Under the pieces are notes generated by a model. That model was not told the origin of the DNA. It worked only from the letters and a program-made list of their open reading frames with translations, and did no database searches. A program made the translations under genes and the position numbers. A stretch of DNA of 46,974 bases from an uncultured Clostridia bacterium (GTDB lineage: Bacteria > Bacillota > Clostridia > Oscillospirales > Ruminococcaceae), in contig CANQHA010000016.1 in NCBI GenBank assembly GCA_947623585.1, forward strand, positions 1 through 46,974, written 5' to 3'. Positions 25,101 through 32,210 of this stretch are shown piece after piece (the first letter of the stretch is position 1; the number at the start of each line of letters is the position of its first letter).

Positions 25101-25510
25101 CGTTTAAATTCGACCAGGAGCTCAGGTTCAAGGGCTTTAAATTCGCAAATCCGAGGCGGCTCGGCGAGAAGATATATGCTCTTGAAAACGACGGAGTTTA
25201 CGGCGATTCGTTCGGTATCGGCGAAAAAATGATAGAAAAAATCGGAAACAACGTCAGCATAATCTTTGAGGGCGTAGACCTCGGCGAGGGCGCTTCCGAA
25301 ATCGAAATATCGGGCAGAACGAGAAACGCAAGCGACGTCGTTCACCTGAGATTTGATAACGGCGAGGCGAGAAAAGCCGAGTTCGAGGGCTCGGAGGACG
25401 TCGTCGCGAGGCGGTTTAAGATCGAGCCGGTATCGGGCGTTCGCGACCTCAGCGTGCTGTTTTTGCCGGGCTGCGATTTTGACCTTGAATATGTTAAGTT
25501 TATAAAGTAA
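22175..25510 (+). CDS. GH2 beta-galactosidase-like glycoside hydrolase
   Basis: An 1111-residue GH2 enzyme. The N-terminal sugar-binding domain has RFEGVYMDSEIYLNG and SGIYRSVWL; the barrel has the acid/base in WSLGNEIS (Glu369) and the nucleophile in IYGSETAST (Glu447), with TSHNPPS before them. After the barrel come Ig-like domains (FVWTGFDYIGEPTPY; FVNGKSQG onward, DUF4982-like) and an extra carbohydrate-binding-like C-terminus. It is longer than simple beta-glucuronidases. No signal peptide is seen, so it is probably intracellular. Likely substrate is a beta-galactoside, but other GH2 activities are possible. Start from GGGAAAGGGG ribosome binding site. Galactokinase at 17115 could use the product. 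Confidence 0.9.
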   Translation: MYKLFNDGWEYQLKPVGEKPSESGYEKVDIPHDRQIFHAKDLYSDGDAFYRKRFDAGKVSGKVFFLRFEGVYMDSEIYLNGEKIFEWKYGYTQFDCPLENIRDGENEIVVRVRYQNPNTRWYSGSGIYRSVWLRETGKNRLAADANYVVSYIEGETWKTEIDTEVECDCAGTIRHTLFDADGEAVLTSKMPFPEGTKKVSQSFEIDSPNLWSVDSPYLYSLLTELVVGKEVVDSSFERIGYKYVRFDPNNGFFLNGKNIKLNGVCMHHDLGALGSAVNRTATRRQLEILKEMGVNAIRTSHNPPSVEMMDLCDEMGFLVDSEILDMWESKKTDFDYARFFADWHEKDVRSWIRRDRNRASIIMWSLGNEISDTNFPRGVEITEELARCVRIDDYKCAHPVTVGSNYMRWEGAQKCAEKLGTVGYNYSEDIYDEHHAAHPSWIIYGSETASTIHSRGVYHFPASVSATTFDDEQCSSLLNCATGWGAPNPEYNILEDKKRKFSLGQFVWTGFDYIGEPTPYRTKNSYFGHVDTAGFPKDSFYAYKAEWNKNAEPFVHLFPYWDFNEGQLVDVFIFSNCKKTELFVNGKSQGVYVSGSESGKLSGRWRVPYHRGEIKAVGYDETNKKVCEHTRRSFSDSAEIILKPDKTTLFANGEDMIFVEVSTADRDGNPVENARDRINVSLSGAGRLVGLDNGDSTDYEEYKSTSRRLFSGKLLVMIAAKTEPGDIELKVKAPNLPEKRLKLRAIEARKIEGGSFDYEIESEPLKNDVSVRKIELTVPTQIITPEAGEIEVGAKILPENADYKDIGFKAVTDLGVETNLLEIEKTQTGARLIPRGDGEYRLRAFCKNGGKYEEILSEIEMKNEGFGPASFDPYGEILHASLCSNTKEFLGIMEGGVLVHAGDTVKFDRVDFGKIGSDTVEIGIYTYNENEIPVELSDGCGNVISTLKFKAKNEWNTYKYNTFKLPEKLKGVKSIAFKFDQELRFKGFKFANPRRLGEKIYALENDGVYGDSFGIGEKMIEKIGNNVSIIFEGVDLGEGASEIEISGRTRNASDVVHLRFDNGEARKAEFEGSEDVVARRFKIEPVSGVRDLSVLFLPGCDFDLEYVKFIK

Positions 25511-25582
25511 AAGGGCGAGGGGAGAAGGGCGTGCGTGAGGAGCGGAATTTAAGGATGGTTTTTGGTTGCTTCGCTCGACGCT

Positions 25583-25786
25583 CAGGAAAAATATCGAAGC
25601 CCCCGCCCCTCGAGGGGCGGGGGCTTCGATATTTTTCCTGCCCGTAGGCAGCATGGTGGGGGTGGGGTGATAGACGATAGTATCCATATTTTCCGACAGA
25701 GGAAAATATGGATACCTTTTCTTCCACGCTATGTCTCCAAGCGCTCCATGAACACAAAGCCCCGCAGGAGATTTGTGCCACAGAAG
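25583..25786 (+). repeat. Family 1 hairpin repeat, copy 6, with perfect 58-bp palindrome
   Basis: 25583-25640 is a perfect 58-bp palindrome centred on CTCGAG (CAGGAAAAATATCGAAGC on the left arm). It is followed by GGGGGTGGGGTGATAGACG and a terminal stem CATATTTTCC/GGAAAATATG ending GGATACCTTTT at about 25720. A shortened accessory module runs to 25786 (GCGCTCCATGAACACAAAGC). It lies 73 bp after the GH2 stop and just before the rnhA promoter. Confidence 0.75.
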
Positions 25787-25790
25787 CGTA

Positions 25791-25819
25791 TTGACAAAAA
25801 CGGGCGGCAGTAGTATAAT
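25791..25819 (+). promoter_or_regulatory. Consensus sigma-A promoter of rnhA
   Basis: Perfect TTGACA (25791-25796), 17-bp spacer and perfect TATAAT (25814-25819), 50 bp before rnhA and immediately after the repeat. Confidence 0.8.
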
Positions 25820-25869
25820 ACAGTTACCGCAGACTAACCGGAATAATATTGCGGCTTGAAAAGGTTATA

Positions 25870-26322
25870 ATGAAAAAAGTAGAGATTTTTACCGACGGCG
25901 CCTGCTCGGGAAACCCCGGCGCCGGAGGTTGGGGCGCGATTTTAAAATATCGCGGCCACGAAAAGGAGCTTTCGGGCTTCGCGCTTGAAACGACCAACAA
26001 CCGAATGGAGCTCACCGCGGTGATTTCCGCTCTTGAAGCGCTGACCGAGCCCTGCGAGGTCACCCTCACCACAGACTCGAAATACGTCTGCGACGGCATT
26101 TCAAAGGGCTGGGCGAGGTCTTGGAGGGCGAAGGGCTGGAAAAAAGCCGACGGAAAACCCGCCCTCAACCCCGAGCTTTGGGAGAGGCTTCTTAATCTTA
26201 CCGAGAAGCATCGCGTGACCTTTGTTTGGGTCAAAGGCCATGCGGGTCACCTCGAAAACGAAAGATGCGACAGGCTTGCCACCGAGCAGTATAAAAACTG
26301 CTCGGGGACGGAAAATACATAA
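25870..26322 (+). CDS. rnhA: Ribonuclease HI
   Basis: A 150-residue RNase HI that cuts RNA in RNA-DNA hybrids. The catalytic acids are visible: Asp9 in [12 protein letters not shown], Glu47 in [10 protein letters not shown], Asp69 in TTDSKYV and Asp134 in ENERCDRLA, with the mobile-loop His124 in VKGHAGH. Start ATG 25870 (MKKVEIF) with AAAGG upstream; a TTG seven codons earlier is unlikely. The basic loop WRAKGWKK is present. It is the first gene of an rnhA-nifS-nifU run with a 40-bp gap to nifS. Confidence 0.96.
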   Translation: MKKVEIFTDGACSGNPGAGGWGAILKYRGHEKELSGFALETTNNRMELTAVISALEALTEPCEVTLTTDSKYVCDGISKGWARSWRAKGWKKADGKPALNPELWERLLNLTEKHRVTFVWVKGHAGHLENERCDRLATEQYKNCSGTENT

Positions 26323-26362
26323 TAAAAAGAATGCGGCGCCGCCGCTTTCGGAAAGGAAACAA

Positions 26363-27562
26363 ATGGACAAACGCTTTGTTTACGCCGATAATTCGGCTAC
26401 CACAAAAATTTCAAAGCCGGTGCTCGACGCGATGATGCCGTATCTCACCGAACACTACGGCAACGCTTCGAGCATCTACTCGATAGGCATGGACTCGGCA
26501 AGGGCCCTTCTTAAGGCCCGCGAGACCGTTGCAAAAGCGATCAACGCAAACACCACCGAGATATATTTCACCTCGGGAGGCTCGGAATCGGATAACTGGG
26601 CGATAAAGTGCGCGGCCGATCTCGGAGCAAAAAAGGGCAAAAAGCACATAATCACCACCGTGTTTGAGCACCACGCGGTTTTGCACACCTGCCAATATCT
26701 CGAAAAGCACGGCTTCGACGTTACTTACGTTCCGGTCGATCCGATGGGTCTCGTCCATGTCGAGGACATCGAAAAGGCAATGAGAGACGACACCTGCCTT
26801 GTGACGGTGATGTTCGCAAACAACGAGATAGGCACCATTCAGCCGATAAAAGAGATAGGCGCCGTCTGCCGCGAAAGAAAGATACTCTTTCACACCGACG
26901 CCGTTCAGGCGATAGGAAACGTCAAAATCGACGTCGCCGAAATGAACATCGATCTTCTTTCGATGTCGGGGCATAAGATCCATGCGCCGAAAGGCGTCGG
27001 GGCGATGTATATGCGCACCGGCGTCAACCTGCCCAACCTTATCCACGGCGGAGCACAGGAGCGCTCGAAGCGCGCCGGCACCGAAAACGTCGCGGGGATA
27101 GTCGGTCTGGCAAAAGCGGTCGAGCTTTGCACCCAAAACATCGAGGAAAAGCAGGCCCGCCTCTCAAAGATGAGAGACAGGATCATCGCCGAGCTGTTAA
27201 AAATCCCCGAATCCCGCCTCAACGGAGACCCCAAAAAACGCCTTGCCGGAAACGTGAACATCTCGTTCAGGGGCATCGAGGGCGAAAGCCTCCTTCTGTC
27301 GCTCGACCTTGAGGGAATTTGCGCTTCGTCCGGCTCGGCCTGCACCTCGGGCTCGCTCGACCCCTCTCATGTGCTTTTGGCAATAGGTCTTCCGCACTCC
27401 ACCGCGCACGGCTCGCTGAGAATATCTTTGAGCGACGAAAACACCGAGGAGGACGCAGATTACATCATCGAAAAGGTTCCGAAAATAGTCGAAAAGCTCA
27501 GGGCGATGAGTCCTCTTTGGGAGCGTATTCTCAGAGACGAGGACATCGACGCCGAAAACTGA
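26363..27562 (+). CDS. nifS: Cysteine desulfurase (NifS/IscS type)
   Basis: A 399-residue pyridoxal-phosphate enzyme that removes sulfur from cysteine for Fe-S cluster assembly. [11 protein letters not shown] begins the protein, [14 protein letters not shown] and HHAVLHT bind PLP, Lys205 in [12 protein letters not shown] is the Schiff-base lysine, and Cys327 in [10 protein letters not shown] accepts the sulfur. Start ATG 26363 follows GGAAAGGAAACAA. The scaffold gene nifU starts 22 bp downstream, so this is a minimal two-gene NifSU assembly unit. Housekeeping use is likely, as no nitrogenase genes are near. Confidence 0.96.
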   Translation: MDKRFVYADNSATTKISKPVLDAMMPYLTEHYGNASSIYSIGMDSARALLKARETVAKAINANTTEIYFTSGGSESDNWAIKCAADLGAKKGKKHIITTVFEHHAVLHTCQYLEKHGFDVTYVPVDPMGLVHVEDIEKAMRDDTCLVTVMFANNEIGTIQPIKEIGAVCRERKILFHTDAVQAIGNVKIDVAEMNIDLLSMSGHKIHAPKGVGAMYMRTGVNLPNLIHGGAQERSKRAGTENVAGIVGLAKAVELCTQNIEEKQARLSKMRDRIIAELLKIPESRLNGDPKKRLAGNVNISFRGIEGESLLLSLDLEGICASSGSACTSGSLDPSHVLLAIGLPHSTAHGSLRISLSDENTEEDADYIIEKVPKIVEKLRAMSPLWERILRDEDIDAEN

Positions 27563-27584
27563 TTTTTATAAAGGAGAGAAAGCT

Positions 27585-28010
27585 ATGATTTATTCCGAAA
27601 AAGTTATGGATCACTTCGCAAACCCCCGCAACGTCGGAGAGATCGAGGACGCTGACGGCGTCGGCGAGGTCGGAAACGCCAAGTGCGGCGACATCATGAA
27701 AATGTACATCAAGGTCAAGGACGGCATTATTTCCGACGTCAAGTTCAAGACCTTCGGCTGCGGCGCCGCCGTCGCCACAAGCTCGATGGCGACCGAGCTC
27801 ATCAAGGGCAAGCCAATCGAGGAAGCGATGAAGCTGACGAACAAGGCCGTTATCGAGGCGCTCGACGGTCTTCCGACCGTAAAGCTGCACTGCTCGGTTT
27901 TGGCCGAGCAGGCGATCCACGCCGCGCTCTCGGATTACTACACGCGCCAGGGAATCGACCCGAAGATGATCCTCGGCGACGTCGCCCCCGCGGATATGTG
28001 TGAGATTTAA
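27585..28010 (+). CDS. nifU: Fe-S cluster scaffold protein NifU/IscU type
   Basis: A 141-residue scaffold on which NifS-derived sulfur and iron form a cluster for transfer to apoproteins. The three cluster cysteines are Cys34 (NAKCGD, with Asp36), Cys59 (TFGCGAAVATSS) and Cys103 (LHCSVLAEQA). It consists only of the N-terminal IscU-like domain; the central ferredoxin and C-terminal thioredoxin-like domains of nitrogen-fixer NifU are absent. Start after AAGGAGAGAAAGCT. A family 1 repeat begins 13 bp past the stop and may form the 3' end of the transcript. Confidence 0.95.
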   Translation: MIYSEKVMDHFANPRNVGEIEDADGVGEVGNAKCGDIMKMYIKVKDGIISDVKFKTFGCGAAVATSSMATELIKGKPIEEAMKLTNKAVIEALDGLPTVKLHCSVLAEQAIHAALSDYYTRQGIDPKMILGDVAPADMCEI

Positions 28011-28023
28011 GGGGAATGAAGAA

Positions 28024-28149
28024 GCCCCCGCCCCTCGAGGGGCGGGGGCGTTGCTATGTTATCTCCTCGTCAAAAGTAAGACAGGGGTGGGGTGACTTAA
28101 AATAGTATGAAATCTTGCCCTCGTGAGAGGGAAAGATTGAATACCTTTT
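28024..28149 (+). repeat. Family 1 hairpin repeat, copy 7
   Basis: The central palindrome GCCCCCGCCCCTC and complement is followed by a spacer nearly identical to that of the 16212 copy (CGTTGCTATGTTATC, then AAAAGT). Then GGGGTGGGGTGACTTAAAATAG and a terminal stem AATCTTGCCCTC/GAGGGAAAGATT ending GAATACCTTTT. No gene is seen in 28150-28231. Confidence 0.75.
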
Positions 28150-28231
28150 ATTCGCTCAGTTGCCGTCTTCGCAAACGCAACCTCGTAGCACTCAGTATTA
28201 TTTTTACATTCCGCCAGCACCAACGACCGCT

Positions 28232-28453
28232 TAAAAGGTATTCATCTTCCCCATGCGCGAGGGGAAGATGAATGCTATCGTCTATCACCCCACCCCCGCC
28301 ACGCTTCCTACTGAGCAGAAAGTTAGAGAGCCCCCGCCCCTCGAGGGGCGGGGGCGTTTGCTTTGTTACCTTTTAAACAAACGTACTGCGGGGGTGGGGT
28401 GACTAAAAATAGCATACCTATTTCCTCGGCAGAGGGAATAGGTATACCTTTTT
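28232..28453. repeat. Family 1 hairpin repeat, composite copy 8 (two arms)
   Basis: The left arm AAAAGGTATTCATCTTCCCC with complement runs to CGTCTATCACCCCACCCCC. The central palindrome GCCCCCGCCCCTC and complement is near 28330-28355, and the right arm GGGGGTGGGGTGACTAAAAATAGC has a stem TACCTATTTCCTC/GAGGGAATAGGTA. The spacer matches copy 1 (CAAACGT). It lies between convergent nifU and the CotH gene. Confidence 0.75.
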
Positions 28454-28541
28454 ACCGCTTGTGTGCCGCCGATACAAACAAAATCGCAGACACTCAGGTC
28501 TCCTTCCTTTCCTCCGTCCGCATATAAAACGCCCTCGCTTT

Positions 28542-30230
28542 CTACCCCCAAATCGTTCCGAGGTACTCCACTCTTTCCCTCGTCCAATCAAGCGTAGTCT
28601 TCGCTCGGCCCGAGCGCCTCTCGCCGTCCTTATTGAACTCGTCCGAGTAATTGACGACAAGGTCCTCGACCTCGTCCAAGGCGGCGTTTATGCTGTCAAG
28701 GCGGGCGTTCCACTTCTGTCTGACGAGCTCCTTGAACCAGTCGGCCGAGTAAAAGAGTATCAGCCAAGGGTTAGAACGGTCGCCGAGGTTTAGCGTGTCG
28801 ATAAAGTAGCTGTCCTTAAATTTTGCGGCATAAAGCCCGCCGTCGGCTTTTGAGTTGTTGTCGGTATAACCCCAGTCAAAGTCCCAGGGAGCCACCATTG
28901 TCAGCCGTTCATATTTCGGGTCTTCGCCGAAATCGACCGCGAAGAAGAAGCTGCCGCCGCCGAGGTCCTGATCGTTGACAATTTCGTAGAGAATATACAT
29001 ATCGACGACCGAATTGACGTCGAAAACTGCGTTTACGCACTCATAGGCCGAGGCGAACATATCCTGCGCCGGAACGAGGTCATAATTTTCGTCATAGGTA
29101 TAGAATTCGCCGTATTTTATCGCTCGCAGGGCGATCTCGTATGCTACCTCGAAATATCGCTCGATGAATTTTAGCTGCTCGTCCGAGTAGAGGTCGTTTT
29201 TGACGGAATAGGAATATTTTCTCGGAACGCGGGAAGTGCCGTAAGCGTCGGTGATCTCTTCAAGGTTAAAGTTGAGGAAGAAATAGGGGTCGTCGTCGCT
29301 GGTGGCATAGTTGTCGAGCTCGACGAGGTAACCGATATCGGTGCCGGTATACCCCTCGGGCGCCTCGTTGATATCGACGCGGTTTGAGTTTTCCTGAGTT
29401 TGTTCGCAAAGCTGATAGGGTCCCAGATATTCTTCGTTGATATAAAGCTGCACGAAGATAGAATCCGAGGTATAATAATCGCCGTTGTTTATCGCCTTTG
29501 CGAGCCTGAACGCAAGGTGGTTCCGTATGGCGGTCTCATAGGGCTTGAGCAGCACCCACGAGCGGCATTTTGCAAAATCGTTCAGCCCGAGCATCGACTG
29601 TTTTTCGTTGAATTTTATTCTGTAAGAAACGGGGTTTTGGCGTATCCAATCCACGTTGCCGTAGTTCGCGCTCGCGTTGCCCCTGACCCTGATGCCGCCC
29701 TCCGAGGCTTCAAGCTGATAGACCGCGTCGCAGTTCATGACCTCAACGAAGCAGTCAACATATTCGTCGCGAGAGAGTATTTCGGCGTTGTTTTTGGTCG
29801 AGATGTGGATCACCGGAAATTCCGTTTCCGAGCATATCTTCGTATAAAATCCGTCGCGCAGCGATTTGTCTATCCCGTAGCTGTCATAGATCGCCGCGGG
29901 GTCGTTTTTTGAAAGGTCGAGGTTTTCGCTCCAGTTGTCAACGATCATGCCCAATTGATTTTCTTGGTCTGACGGTTCGGTCTGCAGCTCAGAAGAAAGC
30001 TCGGTCGAAGATTCAACCGGCGGCTCGCTTGAATTTGAGGGTGTCTCGCTTCCCAAAAGGTTGTCCGGCACATTGGGGTCGTGCGAGGTAACGACGGGCG
30101 GATCCGAGGCGGGCGGCGCGGTAAGTGTCTCCTGCGAGTCGTCGGTCTTTACTGCCGAGCAGGAAGAAAGAAGTGCCGAAAAAGACATCAGCGAGGCGAG
30201 AAAAAGTGCGTTTAACGAGCGTTTGGACAT
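28542..30230 (-). CDS. CotH-like kinase family lipoprotein
   Basis: A 562-residue predicted lipoprotein (signal peptide with ALLSSC, Cys24), a Ser/Thr/Glu-rich linker to about residue 95, then a CotH-type domain. CotH proteins are atypical kinases, and spore CotH phosphorylates coat proteins. Typical segments are GGIRVRGNAS, RIKFNEKQSMLGLNDFAKCR, RNHLAFRLAKAI, VQLYINEEYLGPYQLCEQTQ and the metal-binding MVAPWDFDWGY. Many non-spore CotH lipoproteins are surface proteins, often near VTC and DUF4956 genes, as loosely seen here. Kinase activity is not proven by sequence alone. The start has a GAGGTTGAAT site and the promoter at 30283-30310. Confidence 0.85.
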   Translation of the reverse strand: MSKRSLNALFLASLMSFSALLSSCSAVKTDDSQETLTAPPASDPPVVTSHDPNVPDNLLGSETPSNSSEPPVESSTELSSELQTEPSDQENQLGMIVDNWSENLDLSKNDPAAIYDSYGIDKSLRDGFYTKICSETEFPVIHISTKNNAEILSRDEYVDCFVEVMNCDAVYQLEASEGGIRVRGNASANYGNVDWIRQNPVSYRIKFNEKQSMLGLNDFAKCRSWVLLKPYETAIRNHLAFRLAKAINNGDYYTSDSIFVQLYINEEYLGPYQLCEQTQENSNRVDINEAPEGYTGTDIGYLVELDNYATSDDDPYFFLNFNLEEITDAYGTSRVPRKYSYSVKNDLYSDEQLKFIERYFEVAYEIALRAIKYGEFYTYDENYDLVPAQDMFASAYECVNAVFDVNSVVDMYILYEIVNDQDLGGGSFFFAVDFGEDPKYERLTMVAPWDFDWGYTDNNSKADGGLYAAKFKDSYFIDTLNLGDRSNPWLILFYSADWFKELVRQKWNARLDSINAALDEVEDLVVNYSDEFNKDGERRSGRAKTTLDWTRERVEYLGTIWG

Positions 30231-30282
30231 ATATTCAACCTCCGTGAAAAAGGGCGTAAGCTGTCATGCGTATTCATATTTT

Positions 30283-30310
30283 ATTATAGCACCATTCGCG
30301 GAAAATTCAA
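30283..30310 (-). promoter_or_regulatory. Promoter of the CotH-like gene
   Basis: On the minus strand, TTGAAT (30310-30305), 16-bp spacer, TATAAT (30288-30283), about 50 bp upstream of the start at 30230. Confidence 0.55.
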
Positions 30311-30370
30311 TAACAAAACCCTCAAAAAGGAAAATTTAATGATTTTTTAAAAAGCCGCCGCCGCTTTCGG

Positions 30371-30398
30371 TTGACAAAATCGGCGGAACGGCTATAAT
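30371..30398 (+). promoter_or_regulatory. Promoter of the RluA-type synthase gene
   Basis: TTGACA (30371-30376), 16-bp spacer, TATAAT (30393-30398). The start codon is 276 bp downstream, so the transcript would have a long leader containing the cloverleaf-like repeat at 30519-30610. Confidence 0.6.
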
Positions 30399-30518
30399 AA
30401 ATAGGAAAAGAAAGTGCCTTGAATTTCGGCGGGAAATTTTAGACTGCGAAAATTCAAAGAGCGCGCCGACTTAGAGTTTAAGGCCGCCCGAGGCATAAAG
30501 TGCGGGCGCCGCACCTTT

Positions 30519-30610
30519 GGGGCGAAGCCCCCGGCGCGCTCCGCGCGCCGGCCCGCGCCCCTCGGGGGCGCGGGAGAAAATCCGCTTCGCGGATTTTCGG
30601 GCTTCGCCCC
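30519..30610 (+). repeat. Family 2 cloverleaf-like GC repeat, copy A
   Basis: An outer stem GGGGCGAAGCCC / GGGCTTCGCCCC encloses three perfect hairpins: CCGGCGCGC/GCGCGCCGG, CCCGCGCCCC/GGGGCGCGGG and GAAAATCCGC/GCGGATTTTC. A small extra hairpin (GTGCG/CGCAC) precedes it at 30500-30514. It lies in the leader of the next gene. Confidence 0.7.
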
Positions 30611-30673
30611 GCGCTCGGCGGCAAATTTCGGCGCGGTCTCGGGCAAAATCTATCCGAAAGCGAGGGGATATCA

Positions 30674-31633
30674 ATGCGCGAATTTTTGATCGGCTCAAAC
30701 GACGCCGGCCAGCGGGCCGACCGGTTCATCTCAAAAGCCGTGCCGCTTTTGCCGAGCGGAAAGATGTATAAATTCCTCCGCGAGAAGAAGATCATGCTGA
30801 ACGGCAAGCGCTGCGAGATATCCGCCCGCCTTTGCGAGGGCGACGTCATAAGAATGTATATACCCGACGATTTTTTCGGAGAAGCCGCGCCCTCAAAAGA
30901 CGGTTTTTCCGATATCCCCGCCGAGCTCGACATCGTTTATGAAGACGAAAACATTCTTTTGGCGAACAAGCCGAGCGGGCTTTTGGTACATGACGACGAC
31001 CGAAGTACCCGCGACACGCTGATAAACCGAATCACAAATTATCTTATCGTCTCGGGAGAGTACGACCCCTCGGCCGAAAACAGCTTTGCGCCCGCGCTTT
31101 GCAACCGTCTCGACCGCAACACCGAGGGCATAGTCGTCTGCGCAAAGAACGCTGAGAGCCTAAGAATACTCAACGAGGCTATCCGCGAGCGCAGGCTAAA
31201 AAAGACCTATCTCTGCGCCGTGGCTGGCGCTCCCCGCGAGCCGAGCGGAACCATCAGGACATATCTTGAAAAGTCGGAGGCGGACAACACGGTTTACGTC
31301 AGGCATGAAAAAACGCCCGGCTCGAAGACCGCGATAACCGAGTATCGAGTGTTAAAGACCTGCGGCGGGCTTTCTTTGTGCGAGGTTGGGCTTATCACCG
31401 GAAGAACTCATCAGATCCGCGTTCACATGGCATATATCGGCTGCCCGATAGTCGGCGATTCAAAATACGGCAGAAACGAGATAAACCGCCGCTATCACCG
31501 AAAAACGCAGGCGCTTTGCGCATACAGGCTCGCCTTTGAGACCGACCCCTCGGGGCTTTTGGGCTATCTTTCGGGCAGAGTGTTTGAAGCGCCCGAGCCT
31601 TTATTTGTCAAAGAATTGTTCGGCGGCTATTGA
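30674..31633 (+). CDS. RluA-family 23S rRNA-type pseudouridine synthase
   Basis: A 319-residue pseudouridine synthase. An N-terminal S4-like RNA-binding domain (QRADRFISKAVPLLPSGKMY, then LNGKRCEISARLCEGDVI) precedes the catalytic domain. Catalytic Asp is in ALCNRLDRNTEGIVVCAK; LVHDDD, GRTHQIRVHMAYIGCPIVGD and SKYG are typical RluA/C/D motifs. The exact RNA target is not determinable. Start ATG 30674 has GAGGGG upstream; the frame is open upstream through a GC-rich repeat but that extension is not credible. The 3' end overlaps the -35 box of the next promoter. Confidence 0.92.
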   Translation: MREFLIGSNDAGQRADRFISKAVPLLPSGKMYKFLREKKIMLNGKRCEISARLCEGDVIRMYIPDDFFGEAAPSKDGFSDIPAELDIVYEDENILLANKPSGLLVHDDDRSTRDTLINRITNYLIVSGEYDPSAENSFAPALCNRLDRNTEGIVVCAKNAESLRILNEAIRERRLKKTYLCAVAGAPREPSGTIRTYLEKSEADNTVYVRHEKTPGSKTAITEYRVLKTCGGLSLCEVGLITGRTHQIRVHMAYIGCPIVGDSKYGRNEINRRYHRKTQALCAYRLAFETDPSGLLGYLSGRVFEAPEPLFVKELFGGY

Positions 31634-31658
31634 CTGATTCGCAAAAAGGGGATATACT
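31630..31658 (+). promoter_or_regulatory. Sigma-A promoter of the TSCPD gene
   Basis: TTGACT (31630-31635, overlapping the previous stop codon), 17-bp spacer, TATACT (31653-31658), 28 bp before the start. Confidence 0.6.
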
Positions 31659-31686
31659 GTAAGAAATATCAGAAGGAGGCAATAAT

Positions 31687-31929
31687 ATGGTAATCAATTA
31701 TAAAACTACCGGCACCTGCTCGAGGCAGATAAACGTCACGGTGGAGGACGGCGTGATCGAAAACGTCGAATTTATCGGTGGCTGCAACGGCAACACCAAG
31801 GGCATTTCGGCGCTCGTCAAGGGTATGAAGGCCGAGGACGTCATCGCCCGCCTTGAAAACACAAAGTGCGGCCCCCGCCCGACTTCCTGCCCCGACCAGC
31901 TCGCGCAGGCGCTCAAGCAGGCGCTGTGA
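31687..31929 (+). CDS. TSCPD-domain small protein (TIGR03905-like)
   Basis: An 80-residue protein whose C-terminus carries the name-giving PTSCPDQLAQAL motif, with further cysteines in GTCSRQ, IGGCNGNTKG and TKCGPRP, giving four Cys in all. TSCPD domains also occur at the C-termini of some ribonucleotide reductases, where they may bind metal; the stand-alone family has no established function. Start after AGAAGGAGGCAATAAT. It has its own promoter and a terminator hairpin 22 bp after the stop. Confidence 0.85.
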   Translation: MVINYKTTGTCSRQINVTVEDGVIENVEFIGGCNGNTKGISALVKGMKAEDVIARLENTKCGPRPTSCPDQLAQALKQAL

Positions 31930-31951
31930 CCAAAAACCGAATCGTGACGCC

Positions 31952-31998
31952 AAAAGTCAATGTGACCCATTGACTTTTTGTTTGCGCCGTGCTATCAT
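31952..31998 (+). promoter_or_regulatory. Terminator hairpin overlapping the uvrB promoter
   Basis: AAAAGTCAATG and CATTGACTTTT (31952-31978) form an 11-bp terminator stem after the TSCPD gene. The right arm contains the -35 box TTGACT (31970-31975); a 17-bp spacer and TATCAT (31993-31998) follow. The uvrB start is 213 bp downstream, with a family 2 repeat in the leader. Confidence 0.6.
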
Positions 31999-32034
31999 AA
32001 TAAAAACGTTTGTTCTTCTGCGCCTGCGCGTTGA

Positions 32035-32130
32035 GGGCGAAGCCCCTCCGGCGCGCAGCGCCGGCCCCCGCCGCCCCGCGGGGGCGGCGGGGCCAAAGCG
32101 CCCCTGCGGGGCGCTTTGGGGGCTTCGCCC
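32035..32130 (+). repeat. Family 2 cloverleaf-like GC repeat, copy B
   Basis: An outer stem GGGCGAAGCCCC / GGGGCTTCGCCC encloses hairpins CCGGCGC/GCGCCGG, CCCCCGCCGCCCC/GGGGGCGGCGGGG and CAAAGCGCCCC/GGGGCGCTTTG. It lies in the probable uvrB leader. Confidence 0.7.
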
Positions 32131-32210
32131 CGACCCCGCGCAAAAACCCGGCTTCGCGCCTTGAACCTAAGCCCAACCCCCTCGCGCTTATTTTCCCGAA
32201 AGGAGCTTTC

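Noticed and set aside
30519-30610. tRNA-like cloverleaf
   Set aside because: The fold has three arms and an outer stem, but lacks an acceptor CCA end, T-loop GTTCRA and a plausible anticodon arm, and the inner stems are too long; kept as a repeat.
30500-30673. N-terminal extension of the pseudouridine synthase from 30500
   Set aside because: The extra 58 residues are translated GC-rich hairpins (Arg/Ala/Gly/Pro) and the real start at 30674 has a ribosome binding site.
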